From contig JAXRKP010000151.1 of assembly GCA_037039925.1 (NCBI GenBank), forward strand, positions 370,001 through 434,000: 64,000 nucleotides of DNA, written 5' to 3'. The notes under the pieces are model-generated. The model saw nothing but the letters and a program-made list of their open reading frames with translations, did no database searches and was not told the origin of the DNA. Positions 1 to 14,239 of the stretch are shown here, piece after piece (within the stretch, counting starts at the first letter, position 1; every line of letters starts with the position of its first letter). The DNA is from Doris montereyensis (Eukaryota; Mollusca; Gastropoda; Nudibranchia; Dorididae). Both the position numbers and the translations under genes were made by a program.

Positions 1-2732
<2,732 letters not shown>

Positions 2733-3148
2733 GTAGAATAATCTTACATTATAAAAATGTGCTTCGGGGAGCGCACCAATTACCGTGCTTACACATGTAT
2801 ATCCAATGCTTATATTATAGAATAATCTTACATTATAAAAATGTGCTTCGGGGAGCGCACCAATTACCGTGCTTACACATGTATATCCAATGCTTATATT
2901 ATAGAATAATCTTACATTATAAAAATGTGCTTCGGGGAGCGCACCAATTAACGTGCTTACACATGTAATATCCAATGCTTATATTATAGAATAATCTTAC
3001 ATTATAAAAATGTGCTTCGGGGAGCGCACCAATTACCGTGCTTACACATGTATATCCAATGCTTATATTATAGAATAATCTTACATTATAAAAATGTGCT
3101 TCGGGGAGCGCACCAATTACCGTGCTTACACATGTATATCCAATGCTT
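2733..3148. repeat. 84-bp minisatellite, five copies
   Basis: Five consecutive copies of an 84-bp unit containing the run TGCTTCGGGGAGCGCACC. Copies start that run near 2760, 2844, 2928, 3013 and 3097; one copy has a single-base insertion. 84 is divisible by three, so frames stay open through it on both strands, which does not make it coding. Confidence 0.95.
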
Positions 3149-3263
3149 GTATTTTTGCCGATGCCTACAAATCCTTGTAGCAGTTTTTGATTACCTTCAT
3201 ATATTTTATAGTAGCAACATGTACATTGATGCAGTGTTCTCACGCAGCTTTTTAAAAATAAAA

Positions 3264-3696
<433 letters not shown>

Positions 3697-4138
3697 TGGC
3701 GGATCGAGGGATGCAGGTGTAGGCTAATTTTTCATAAAAGGGATCTGAAATAATGTGTAGGCTCAAGCGGTTTGCTATAGACAAATACATGGGAAACGAG
3801 AGCCCAGGGCAAGTCCCTAAGAAGATAGATATATTTTATGGTATACATTTGTATTTGCCTGTTGATAAAATAGAGTGACCATTGTTTCTGGTTTATAAAA
3901 AATTCTTCTATTAATAGAAATTAAATGTACAAAATATTTATAGTTCAGAGTTCCAACAAGCAGCAAACTGTTTTTTCAATCAATAGTCAGCAGTTAATCC
4001 TTTTTTTTTCTTTCTTCTGTACTGATTCCTTGTTTATGATATAACGTGGTTTGAGTATCTTTATTTGGAGACTGTAGGAGGGAGGGGAGGGCAAGTTACC
4101 TTTTTGCCCTAGGGTCTAAAATTATTTCGCTGACTTGT
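3697..4138. other. Unassigned AT-rich spacer
   Basis: No supported gene or repeat. A short T-rich stretch occurs near 4001-4020. Confidence 0.4.
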
Positions 4139-4445
<307 letters not shown>

Positions 4446-4660
4446 AGATGGTTTGTGTCAATTAAGCTTCTATTATTTTTGAATGCTCGTCCTTGCAGCA
4501 ATTTGCAATTGGAACTGGTTATGTATAGTCTTTATTTTCTTGTGGTTTTAAATAGGGAGTGAAAGAAATATCAGGTGGCTTTAATAAATTTAATTTTGGA
4601 TACCATTTGAATCAAACTCATAAAGATGTAATGTAAATTGTAATCAAACTTACTGCCGTG

Positions 4661-6600
4661 TCAAGATTGAGCCATGGGCTGTGGAATGTCAAAGTCTCTG
4701 TGTTCAACAGGCTGGGCTGATTGTCCTGGTGCTTCTTGCTGTGGCGAATCGGAAGACCAGGTGACTTCAGGATCATCATTTTTTGACGAATTCAATTGTT
4801 TATCTAACGTTACGGAAATCTTGTTGACTTTCCCTCTTCGACGATTCTTGTTCGTTGGAGAACATGTGTTGAGAGTTGAGGAGATCGGGTCTAATCGGTT
4901 TTGTGAATGCGGTTTTGAAAATTGGGGAAAATGTTCATTGTTGTCCTCTTGTTGGAATATATTCTTGCTTTCATTTTGGCGGTCATCGTTGTCTGTTTCT
5001 GCCACTGTATTAAGTGATGTTTCTGTCATCGTGTTAAATGATGTTTCTGTTGCTGTGTTAAGGGATGTTTCTGTCATTGTGTTAAGGGATGTTTCTGTTG
5101 CTGTGTTAAGTGATGTTTCTGTTACTGTATTAAGAGATGTTTCAGTGTTTTTCTGCAGGCCTACACTCTCATCTGAATGTGTCCCGTGCGAAACGTTCAT
5201 ATGAATATTATTCGTAGTATGCTCTTTATTTACACGCATTTGATTTTCGTGTAGTTGCATCTTTGCTTTGATCGAATTGCCAGCACTAGACCCAGCGGTT
5301 CCACTGAGGTCAAGGCCGGAGTCAGCACCGATGGTACCTGTAAGCTCTTTGTGGATGCAAGCAGGTATTTCTGAGTTTGACATAGAAAGCGTTCTACGTA
5401 GCGTTCCAACGACATTTCGAGTCGATACTGGCTGAGATACTGAGTAAGGATCAACTTCACAGCTCGAATCGTAATCACTTGTCTCTCCTACAAGCTCATC
5501 TGGCTTTTCTTGATCTCTGTACTGGACGTCAAGAAATTTACCTTGAAAAGAATCTGAAGCCTGAAATTCTAAAGGGTACGATGAAGAAAATGCTTTCGAA
5601 TCAAATCCAACGTTGTTCCCAGTATTGCCGATGTGGATCCCGTTGGACGTGGCAAACAAGACAGGAACAGTAAAAGCGACTTGGGTATCCATTTTATCAT
5701 TTTTTTCTTTTTGTTTGGGGTTGTTGACGTGTTGTCACTTTTAAAAAATGCCATTTTCTTTGCGATAACGTCTGACTCGCGAGACACCCCTTCCATATCT
5801 ACCACTGAGTTATGTTTTCTACAAAGGACACATTCTTTCGTACTTTGCCGAATGTCTTTACGATAATAAAAAATTAGACAAGGTACAAGACTTGAAAAGA
5901 AAAACCTCATCCAAATAAAAGTAACGTCAAGTTCCCATGGGTATTCAGTGAAAATGTTGTCCTCAGACTTTTCACTGAGGTAATACTGTTTGACATTTGA
6001 AGTCAAAGCAAAAGGGACGTGAAGGATGAGCCATGAGAGAAAAAGAACGAGCACGAAGACAATGTATGATGGTGTTGGCGGTTCGATGTGAGTTTGAGGC
6101 GAATCTGTGAGCATTTGCGTATACTGCTTCTCTGACATTTCCTTTTTCTGGAGTGATTTTGAATCCAACTAAGACGAAGCAGAAGAATCTGGAAAACTAT
6201 TACGATGATCAATGGCAACAAAAAAGCAGACGATCAGTGTACAATACAGAAACGCTAAAGAAGTGTTTCCATTCACTGTACAGAGGTGAAGTTGGGGACG
6301 GAATGTTGAATTTACAGCGTCGGTTAAAAAGGAATGCTAAATGTGAGAGCCTGGAGCCATAGATAGGAAGCAGACAAATAAAAGCGATACGACGAAAACC
6401 AGCTGGCATATTTGGAAGAAAAACTCATAGAAAAAACTGGTCGCAAGTAAGCGAAATCACGGCCAAAGTCGTGTTGAAGGCCACAAAATTCATGAATTAA
6501 AAGATTAATTTTACTAGAACGTATGTTAAACACGCAATCTATGGCCACAGGTGTATGGCCATTTCTTGTTCTGAAAAATTAATAAGATATCACGCTCCTA
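4661..6600 (-). pseudogene. Broken rhodopsin-like GPCR coding region
   Basis: Read right to left on the minus strand, hydrophobic segments follow a receptor-like order. A TM3-like segment ends in ISLTCDQF (about 6445). A TM4-like FVVSLLFVCFL and a loop with cysteine (LHLCTVNGN) follow. A TM5-like LAFLYCTLIVCFFVAI lies near 6230, then a basic loop. TM6-like IVFVLVLFLSWLILHVPF lies near 6060. TM7-like FIWMRFFFSSLVPC is followed by YYRKDIRQ and cysteines, like helix 8. A 343-residue hydrophilic tail (4661-5692) follows, joined only across a frame change in an A-rich run near 5693-5710. At least two in-frame stops (near 6178 and 6338) and further frame changes break the rest. TM1 and TM2 are not clear. 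It may be a pseudogene or a gene damaged by assembly errors; no receptor subfamily is assigned. Confidence 0.45.
4995..5155. repeat. 24-bp minisatellite inside the GPCR-like tail
   Basis: About seven 24-bp units. On the minus strand each encodes eight residues of the form TETSLNT plus V, A or M. The frame is kept in all copies and the coding strand differs mainly at the last residue, so this looks like a repeat within a once-translated tail. Confidence 0.85.
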
Positions 6601-7340
6601 GAACCAGTCAAACATGTTAAACCTGGCCTCTTACCGCAGGAATCATGAGTGAAACGTCGAAATTGACTTCGATTAGGTTATACGGCTCAACGTGATGTAG
6701 ATCGATATTTAGGTGTATTGATCCAGAGTTTGTTCGTTCTGCAGATCTTATTTGTCCTTAGTAGGAGGTGTGTGGAATTGTCTTGTGACCTCTTGAAACA
6801 GATAAAATCCGGATTGGTTAATGTATACAACCACAACTGAACAAATTACTCCCCACGAAGGATATCAATAGAATGAATAATCGAAATTTCTTAAGAAAAC
6901 TTCGACACTACTTAACCATGAGATAGACTTTGAAATATCCAAGTCTGTGTTGACCGTAATATTTGTTCCAGGTGAGTAACTTGAAACCACTTGATTTGTT
7001 GCTGTTATTGGTGTTTTCCCCTATCTGCAACTAAAGGAAATTGTCACAACATTATTAAACCTCATTTAAAATGTGCACCCATTTATTCATACTACTAACA
7101 ACAAGATCTTCTTTCTAAGGGTGAACAAATTACAGATTTCTTTTGTTGGTTTTTTTATGTGTGGTTTATTTTGTTTTTAACATTGCGTGACAGACGGCAA
7201 TGGTAAATGGTATCTGCCACGTAATCGCGTTCCCACTGTTAATGGGATCGTCTGTTGAACGAGCAGGGGGGGGGGGAGGCTGTATAACGGTGCATGGGTG
7301 CATATTGTTGTCTTATTGTTTTAATTAATCTGTGTAGGTG
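6601..7340. other. Unassigned spacer
   Basis: No supported gene. An 11-base G run is at 7266-7276. The sequence TGTCACAACATTATTAAACC at about 7033 recurs near 7523, a small local duplication. Confidence 0.4.
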
Positions 7341-8112
<772 letters not shown>

Positions 8113-8127
8113 TATGTTTGTCTGTCT

Positions 8128-8430
8128 AGGGGGACTCGGTAGTCCAGAGGCAAGGTGTCAGTGTCTTAACCAAAGATAGTTGGTTCAGAGCCCTGCCGAC
8201 GGTTGACAAATTTTCTTGAGTTTTTCCAGCAAAATCTACCCCCTGGTCCAGGTAGGTGGATCGACATTTAGTCCCATCGAAGACGGACGATAAATAGGAG
8301 GTCCGTGTGCAGATCACATCTCTATGTGCACGTTAAAGATCCATTGGTTGTGTACAGGGCAATCCGAGTAAATAAAAAAAAATATCCTTAAAAAAACCCG
8401 AGATCACCATAGTTGTGGATGTGGGTAAAT
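8128..8430 (+). mobile_element. tRNA-derived SINE, family 2
   Basis: Head has a tRNA-like arrangement: an A-box-like segment after GGGGACTCGGTAGTCCAGAG and a B-box-like GGTTCAGAGCC about 50 bp later. The body holds TGCACGTTAAAGATCC, a motif I associate with molluscan SINE tails, and the end is A-rich (AATAAAAAAAAATATCC). It is embedded between ATCT microsatellites, which hides any target duplication. Confidence 0.6.
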
Positions 8431-8459
8431 AAAATCAAACAAATAAACTGTCCGTCTAT

Positions 8460-8475
8460 CGTTCTATGTATCTAC

Positions 8476-8568
<93 letters not shown>

Positions 8569-8588
8569 CCTATCTATCTATCTATCTG
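8460..8588. repeat. (ATCT)n microsatellite
   Basis: About 30 tandem ATCT units with one ACCT variant. It lies just past the SINE tail. Confidence 0.96.
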
Positions 8589-8860
8589 ATATAATTTTTG
8601 TTGCTGTTGTTGTCGATGTCTTCAGTGTTACGAAGACTGCATGGGGCAATCAATGTAAAGTGTCCTCCAATAATTTACTGCCGACAAACGATGTATCCCT
8701 GATACACTGTCAAAAGTATATCTCTATAACTAATGTATATAAATATCAAGGATTTATTTTATATCTTTCTTTCAATAGCTACATATCAAGAAACCACTGC
8801 CTTTTGTTCAGTTTGTTATGACCTGTGAGGAACCCTTTAACATTCCATCCGTATGCAGTC

Positions 8861-9156
8861 GCGTGGCGTCGGGAGCCGAGTGGTTAGGCTACCGGCATTG
8901 GGACCATGAGGTCCCTGATTCGAATCTTAGCATAGTTAGGTCCGACGTTGTGTTCCTAGAGAAGGACAGTTAGTACGTTTTCCTCACTCAACTCAGATGC
9001 ATATACTACCATGGGAGTAAAAACTCACGTCAGACTAGTGTCCTGTCCAGGAGGTTATTATTATCATCACCTGCACTGCTTCACGCTATAAAAACCGGGA
9101 AAGGCTCCGGTCTGGTTCTATTGACCGTAATGGCCTTGGACGAACTTGACTTTTTA
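8861..9156 (+). mobile_element. tRNA-derived SINE, family 1, with target duplication
   Basis: The head has a tRNA-like A box (GAGTGGTTAGGCTACCGG) and B box (GATTCGAATC) about 40 bp apart. The body contains GTAAAAACTCACG, ACTAGTGTCCTGTCC and a GC-rich end, ACCGGGAAAGGCTCCGGTCT. It is bracketed by CCGTATGCAGTC at 8849-8860 and CCGCATGCAGTC at 9157-9168, a 12-bp target-site duplication with one mismatch. A second, reverse copy of the family lies near 42.9-43.15 kb. Confidence 0.8.
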
Positions 9157-9410
9157 CCGCATGCAGTCTGTACCGGTCTTCTTTTAACCAGTGGGCTGAC
9201 GAGATCTAGTTCTGTGGATATCGTAGATGGGTGGAAACCAAAGGGCAGCGTGTGTAAGAGAACGGAGCTAGTGAAAGATGCTATGTATAGAAGAGACTAC
9301 GACAAGTTAGTGCGTGTCTATATTCACTACATACCATCCAAATTTGAAATACAGGCCAACACTGATAAGATTATTCTCTATACACATTCACGCCTGAATC
9401 GAGATAGAAA

Positions 9411-9960
9411 AGCAAGAGGACAATGTTGTGAAAAAACCAGGGTCGGCCAGGGTTTCGGAGCAGTGTCCTCCTGATTATAAACACACAACATTTATTGTAT
9501 CGAGTGTGTTACTGGGCCAGCCAGAGTTTTATACCTGTACCGTGGAGATTACAAACACACAACATTTAATTTGATACCAATTGTGCCACGATATTCTGTC
9601 GGCCCATGGTTTGAAATCAGAGTTTTCCTTCTCATAGACAGACTGCCTTTCCAGGCTAACGAGTTGTGTCCACGCAGGAAGGTTATGAAGGCGTCTGTTT
9701 TCGCCTGTTAACCACCTCACAGGACACATAGAACATTTTCTCAAGCCTGAGTTTCTCCCTGTAGCCCTGCTCTGTCCTTATTGGCTTACGCCAGTTTAGT
9801 CCACGGCTGCTTATTGGATGTTCGCAGCTGACCTCATATTTGAGTCCGTTCCCACAGGAACGGATTTTACCATATGGACATAAAGGAGTGTTTATAATCA
9901 GGATGACACTGCTCCAAAACCCTGGCCGACCCTGATTTTTCACAACATTGTCCTCTTGCT
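9411..9960. mobile_element. Foldback element with about 74-bp inverted arms
   Basis: Sequence 9411-9484 (begins AGCAAGAGGACAATGTTGTG) reappears reverse-complemented at 9888-9960 with few changes. The roughly 400-bp interior has no transposase-like frame. A direct repeat, TGGAAACCAAAGGGCAGCG, lies outside the arms near 9230 and 9975. I see no family-specific terminus. Confidence 0.7.
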
Positions 9961-10806
9961 TTTCTCTCTTGGATGGAAACCAAAGGGCAGCGATTTAATC
10001 ATCAATATTAAATAAAAGTCTAGAATGAAAATACATGTATTACAAATAGAAGAGCGCTGAAAAAATTTAGATCCTAGACTAGTGATAATTCTCGTAGCTA
10101 GTACATGTAGGGGGATAAAGCCAGTAATTACGTCTTTGGAATCGACGACACACGATACGCTAGCGGTGAGAATGAGTCTATTTTAGAAAGGGGCACTTTG
10201 GCTTTGCGTCCTCGAGAATAGATCATCTTGCCTACGTAACACATTGCAAGGAAGCACCAGGTCAAAACAAATGCCGATATAGACCTCGGATAATGACAGT
10301 CTGGGGCACTGTCCACATTTTTGGTGCATTGGCATGCGTAAAGGAAAACTGGCAAAACTTTATTTTTTATATTATTCGTTTGGCTGACAATTTTATCCTT
10401 ATCTTTCAGCTTTACTCATGTATATTAATTAACATTGTATGAATTAACATCGAATTATATACTAAAATCAAATAAATTATCAGTTTTTAAGTTGTATTTT
10501 CAACTTTTTGAAATTCCGAAATTCCGAAATGAAAAAAGATTGATAATTTACTTTTTACTTGCCAGAGCAATGCCTAGCGCAGTCGATAGAAATAACAAAC
10601 AGATCACAATATCGATGTGGTACATTTTGTATTCGTTGCTGGAGTCTTATTTCAATTTCATCGTGGATAAACTTAGTATTACATTGTATTTATAGTGCGA
10701 TTATGCCGTATTTATATATCTATGTGCTCTTAATGATTGTCTTGCATCACTGTGATAACTGTGTTTATTAATTTAATGATGAATGAGGTAGTTTTTCTAT
10801 TAAAAC

Positions 10807-11345
10807 ATGGCTTCAAAAAGTTTGAAACATGAGGATAAGCTACAAATTAAACATTTAGGACCTCATGAACGGAAAGACGTCGCGTTTTCGGCTTGCGATG
10901 GAAAAGTGAATAGACGCTTTAACCCTTCTACGTATGACGATGTCGAATGGTTGACTCTTAGTAGAAAAAGAGCTTGTTTTGCTTCTATTGTTTATTATTT
11001 GAAGGCGATAGCATTTGGTCAAAAAGTGGTTGCGTGGATGTGAAACATTTAAAAGGAAATGTTAAGAAGCATCAAGGTGGTTCAACACAAATGGACAGTG
11101 CTGTCAAATACATGACATTTATGACTGTTTTAATATTGCTGAACAAATAGATTCAGCCGTCGGTTATTAACAATAGGGAATAATGAAGAAATCACAAGGA
11201 ACCGCAAAGTGTTGGATCGAGTTATTGGTTGCTTATAATTTTGTGATACGCATGAGCTGGTTCTGCGGGGGTCATGACGAAACGACATCTTCGTATAATG
11301 AATGTATGAGTGTGGAAGCCGATGTCGGTGCTAGAGGTCATTACT
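10807..11345 (+). pseudogene. hAT-type transposase fragment (DUF4371-like)
   Basis: The first frame, 10807-11043, contains NRRFNPSTYDDVEWL, the pattern before the cysteine pair in TTF-type/DUF4371 hAT proteins. Beyond its stop, another frame gives KHLKGNVKKHQGGSTQMDSA, the usual next block. Near 11200-11280 the blocks EEITRNRKVLDRVIGCL and LVLRGHDET match the family's N-x-R-x-L and LALRGHDE motifs. Stops interrupt it at least three times. Only the N-terminal third of such a transposase remains; the catalytic RNase H fold is absent. Confidence 0.7.
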
Positions 11346-11652
11346 GGTGATTAGTGGTTATAAATGTTGATCAGTGACTATCGTTCAGTGTTATTGGATG
11401 GTGGTGGTGGTGGTGGTCATTCATTGGAGACCGATATGTCTAGCAACATCTCTATTCTATAATCGTTTGTGTTCCATTGTTATGGCCCACCGAAGAGCTA
11501 TTCAGAATCATAAGGCATTGCACACAGCTGCTGCATCCGGCCTATCATAACGTCTCTCCAAGCTTTCTATAGTCTACTCTATTGTGTTCCGTCTTGAGGG
11601 AAACAGCAAGACAAGGAAAGCAGTATGACCTACCAATACCAACCACTGCTCG
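11346..11652. other. Unassigned spacer
   Basis: Holds a short GGT repeat at about 11399-11417 and nothing else that I can support. Confidence 0.4.
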
Positions 11653-12519
11653 TACAATATCAGTATTACGACTCCTTATCAATAATACAATATCAGTATT
11701 ACGACTCCTTATCAATTATACAATATCAGTATTACGACTCCTTATCATTTATACAATATATCAGTATTACAACTCCTTATCAATTATACAATATATCAGT
11801 ATTACGACTCCTTATCAATTATACAATATCAGTATTACGACTCCTTATCAATTATACAATATCAGTATTACGACTCCTTATCATTTATACAATATCAGTA
11901 TTACGATTCCTTATCAATTATACAATTTCAGTATTACGACTCCTTATCAATTATACAATATCAGTATTACGACTCCTTATCAATTATACAATATCAGTAT
12001 TACGACTCCTTATCAATTATACAATATCAGTATTACGACTCCTTATCAATTATACAATATCAGTATTACGACTCCTTATCAATTATACAATATCAGTATT
12101 ACGACTCCTTATCAATTATACAATATCAGTATTACGACTCCTTATCAATTATACAATATCAGTATTACGACTCCTTATCAATTATACAATATATCAGTAT
12201 TACGACTCCTTATCAATTATACAATATCAGTATTACGACTCCTTATCAATTATACAATCAGTATTACGACTCCTTATCAATTATACAATATCAGTATTAC
12301 GACTGCTTATCAATTATACAATATCAGTATTACGACTCCTTATCAATTATACAATATCAGCATTACGACTCCTTATCAATTGTACAATATCAGTATTACG
12401 ACTCCTTATCAATTATACAATATCAGTATTACGACTCCTTATCAATTATACAATCAGTATTACGACTCCTTATCAATTATACAATATCAGTATTACGACT
12501 CCTTATCAATTATACAATA
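11653..12519. repeat. 33-bp minisatellite, about 26 copies
   Basis: Highly uniform 33-bp unit containing TATTACGACTCCTTATCAAT. A few copies gain or lose two bases at the ATAT junction. Near-identity suggests recent amplification. Two plus-strand frames remain open for about 300 codons because the unit is eleven codons long. Confidence 0.96.
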
Positions 12520-13226
12520 TAACAAACACGTATATGTTGAAGCGTAAATAGATTTTCTAATCAACCATGAAGGCCATGCGTATCTGCTCATGTTACCACT
12601 CCGTACCTGTCGACAAACTCGAAATCAGAAACAATCATCAACTTACAGACAAATGAGTGCCGTTTGAGTATATAATTAACGACCATCAATGGCTATCAAT
12701 GAGGTAATGCGTTGAACTGAATGAAGAAATGTGCTTGAGCTCGAATTGATATTACAGCTTCACTGGCTGATTTTTGCTATGCAGGAAACAGTAAACGTAT
12801 GATTTAATAATTAGAGGAGATGTGGTAATCTTAAGTTATATCATAAATATTAATTTATCGGGAGTGATAGAGTGATCAGCAAAGCTGAGTTGAGTAAGTT
12901 GGTTTTTTTTCTTCTTGCAAGTATCTCTTTATAAACTTCTTATTTAATAGTCATGGCAAAATTTAGTGCTGTTAGTGTATACGTTTATGTAACAAATGAG
13001 ACTAGATTTCTGCCGTCTTCTGATAAAAGGACGAACATGCGATTAAAAAAAAAGAAGAGTTTTTGGTATCATTTTAAAGGGGAGAAAGTTATGCATCTTT
13101 CTATCCAGGTCTCTATGTCAATTCTCTATCTATAAATAGGCCACTAGTCCTTTTATCATCAGAGTTAAACGTTTTATAATATTTTTCCTATGATAAAAAG
13201 ACGAATATCAGAAAGTTATATAAAAA

Positions 13227-13248
13227 GACGAATATCGTGATATTCGTC
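13227..13248. repeat. Perfect 10-bp hairpin
   Basis: GACGAATATC and its exact reverse complement are separated by two bases. Related AAGACGAATATC segments lie just upstream at 13199 and in variant form near 13300. Confidence 0.85.
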
Positions 13249-13339
13249 CGTTATAAAACTATTATATAGTCAAGCTGATTATATTTATGAAAAGGACAAA
13301 TATCGGGCTAATGGTACATTTATTTCATGTTATCACAGT

Positions 13340-13539
13340 GATCTAGAGTAAATAAATCTATCAATTTGCCCTAATTCATTTACGATGATAACAACAAAAT
13401 ATGAGAAGTCTAGATTTATCCTTTTACCCCACAGAAGTACGGTTTGTCGTCTTGTTATTGATCATACACAATCTATAGGTTCGATGATTGATTGAAAGTG
13501 AAATCAATATCAAATTGATAGATTTATTTACTCTAGATC
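13340..13539. repeat. 29-bp perfect inverted repeat
   Basis: 13340-13368 (begins GATCTAGAGTAAATAAATCT) is the exact reverse complement of 13511-13539, with a 142-bp loop. No target duplication or protein frame was seen, so element type is open. Confidence 0.85.
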
Positions 13540-14239
13540 TTTGTTACATATTTATTATAATATCTACTTTAGCGTTAGATATAGATATAAAACTGAAAAT
13601 TAGTTACTCTTCTGTAAACCCGTCAGGCCGATCGTGGAATTATATGTTGCGTTATGTGGTACCCATGCTGTGTAATTCAACAATGTAAAGAACAAGTATG
13701 AACCGAATTATTTCCCACTCTTGATTATAATGCTAACATAATACATGGATTGCCATTTCAAGATGGACGACATTTAGCAAGAAGATGCCGTCGATGACGA
13801 TCTCCTGCAATTTGCATTTGAGATTAACCTATATTACAGCTGCATCAGAAGTCATTTGGATCGTGAGGACAGTGATTAATTTTCACGCGACGGTGGTGTT
13901 TCGGTGACCTCCATCAAAAACGGCATTTGCGATCTTAATAATGTACTATACCAAAACTGACCGAAAGCTATCAATAGAGTCAAAATATAAATAAATTCCC
14001 ACACAAGATGAACTACTACAACTAGAAACATCGTTTTCTGACAAATGAAGCTAAAATTAGCAGGGTCACATGGAGAGCCAGACAAAAGAAGTATGTTTTC
14101 ACACAATTGCATCCTGACATAGGCCGTATAGCTTCATTGTCTAGATTCTAAAAAGATTAGGCTTCATCAAAAAATACCGCTCTGCCCAAAAGTAGCCTTG
14201 CTCCACCCACGTCCTCAAATTCGTCAGATTTCAGCTTTG

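Larger units (their letters stand above)
12520..14160. other. Unassigned sequence with local inverted repeats
   Basis: No supported gene. A 78-residue minus-strand frame at 13876-14112 has two hydrophobic stretches but no recognised family or splice context. The region includes the inverted repeats listed next. Confidence 0.4.

Noticed and set aside
2733..3148. CRISPR-like array
   Set aside because: Units are directly adjacent 84-bp copies with no unique spacers, and the sequence is eukaryotic.
4674..5204. Plus-strand 176-codon frame
   Set aside because: Antisense to the GPCR-like tail and its octapeptide repeat; no motif.
8861..8930. Stand-alone tRNA gene
   Set aside because: The A and B boxes belong to a SINE: body and target duplication follow and no cloverleaf with a proper anticodon arm could be drawn.
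11582..12551. Two overlapping 308-321 codon frames
   Set aside because: Produced by the 33-bp tandem array; both frames are equally open, which is not expected of a gene.
13876..14112. 78-codon hydrophobic frame as a membrane protein gene
   Set aside because: Single short frame, no family, no splice sites that extend it; it lies next to the decayed edge of the 39-bp array.
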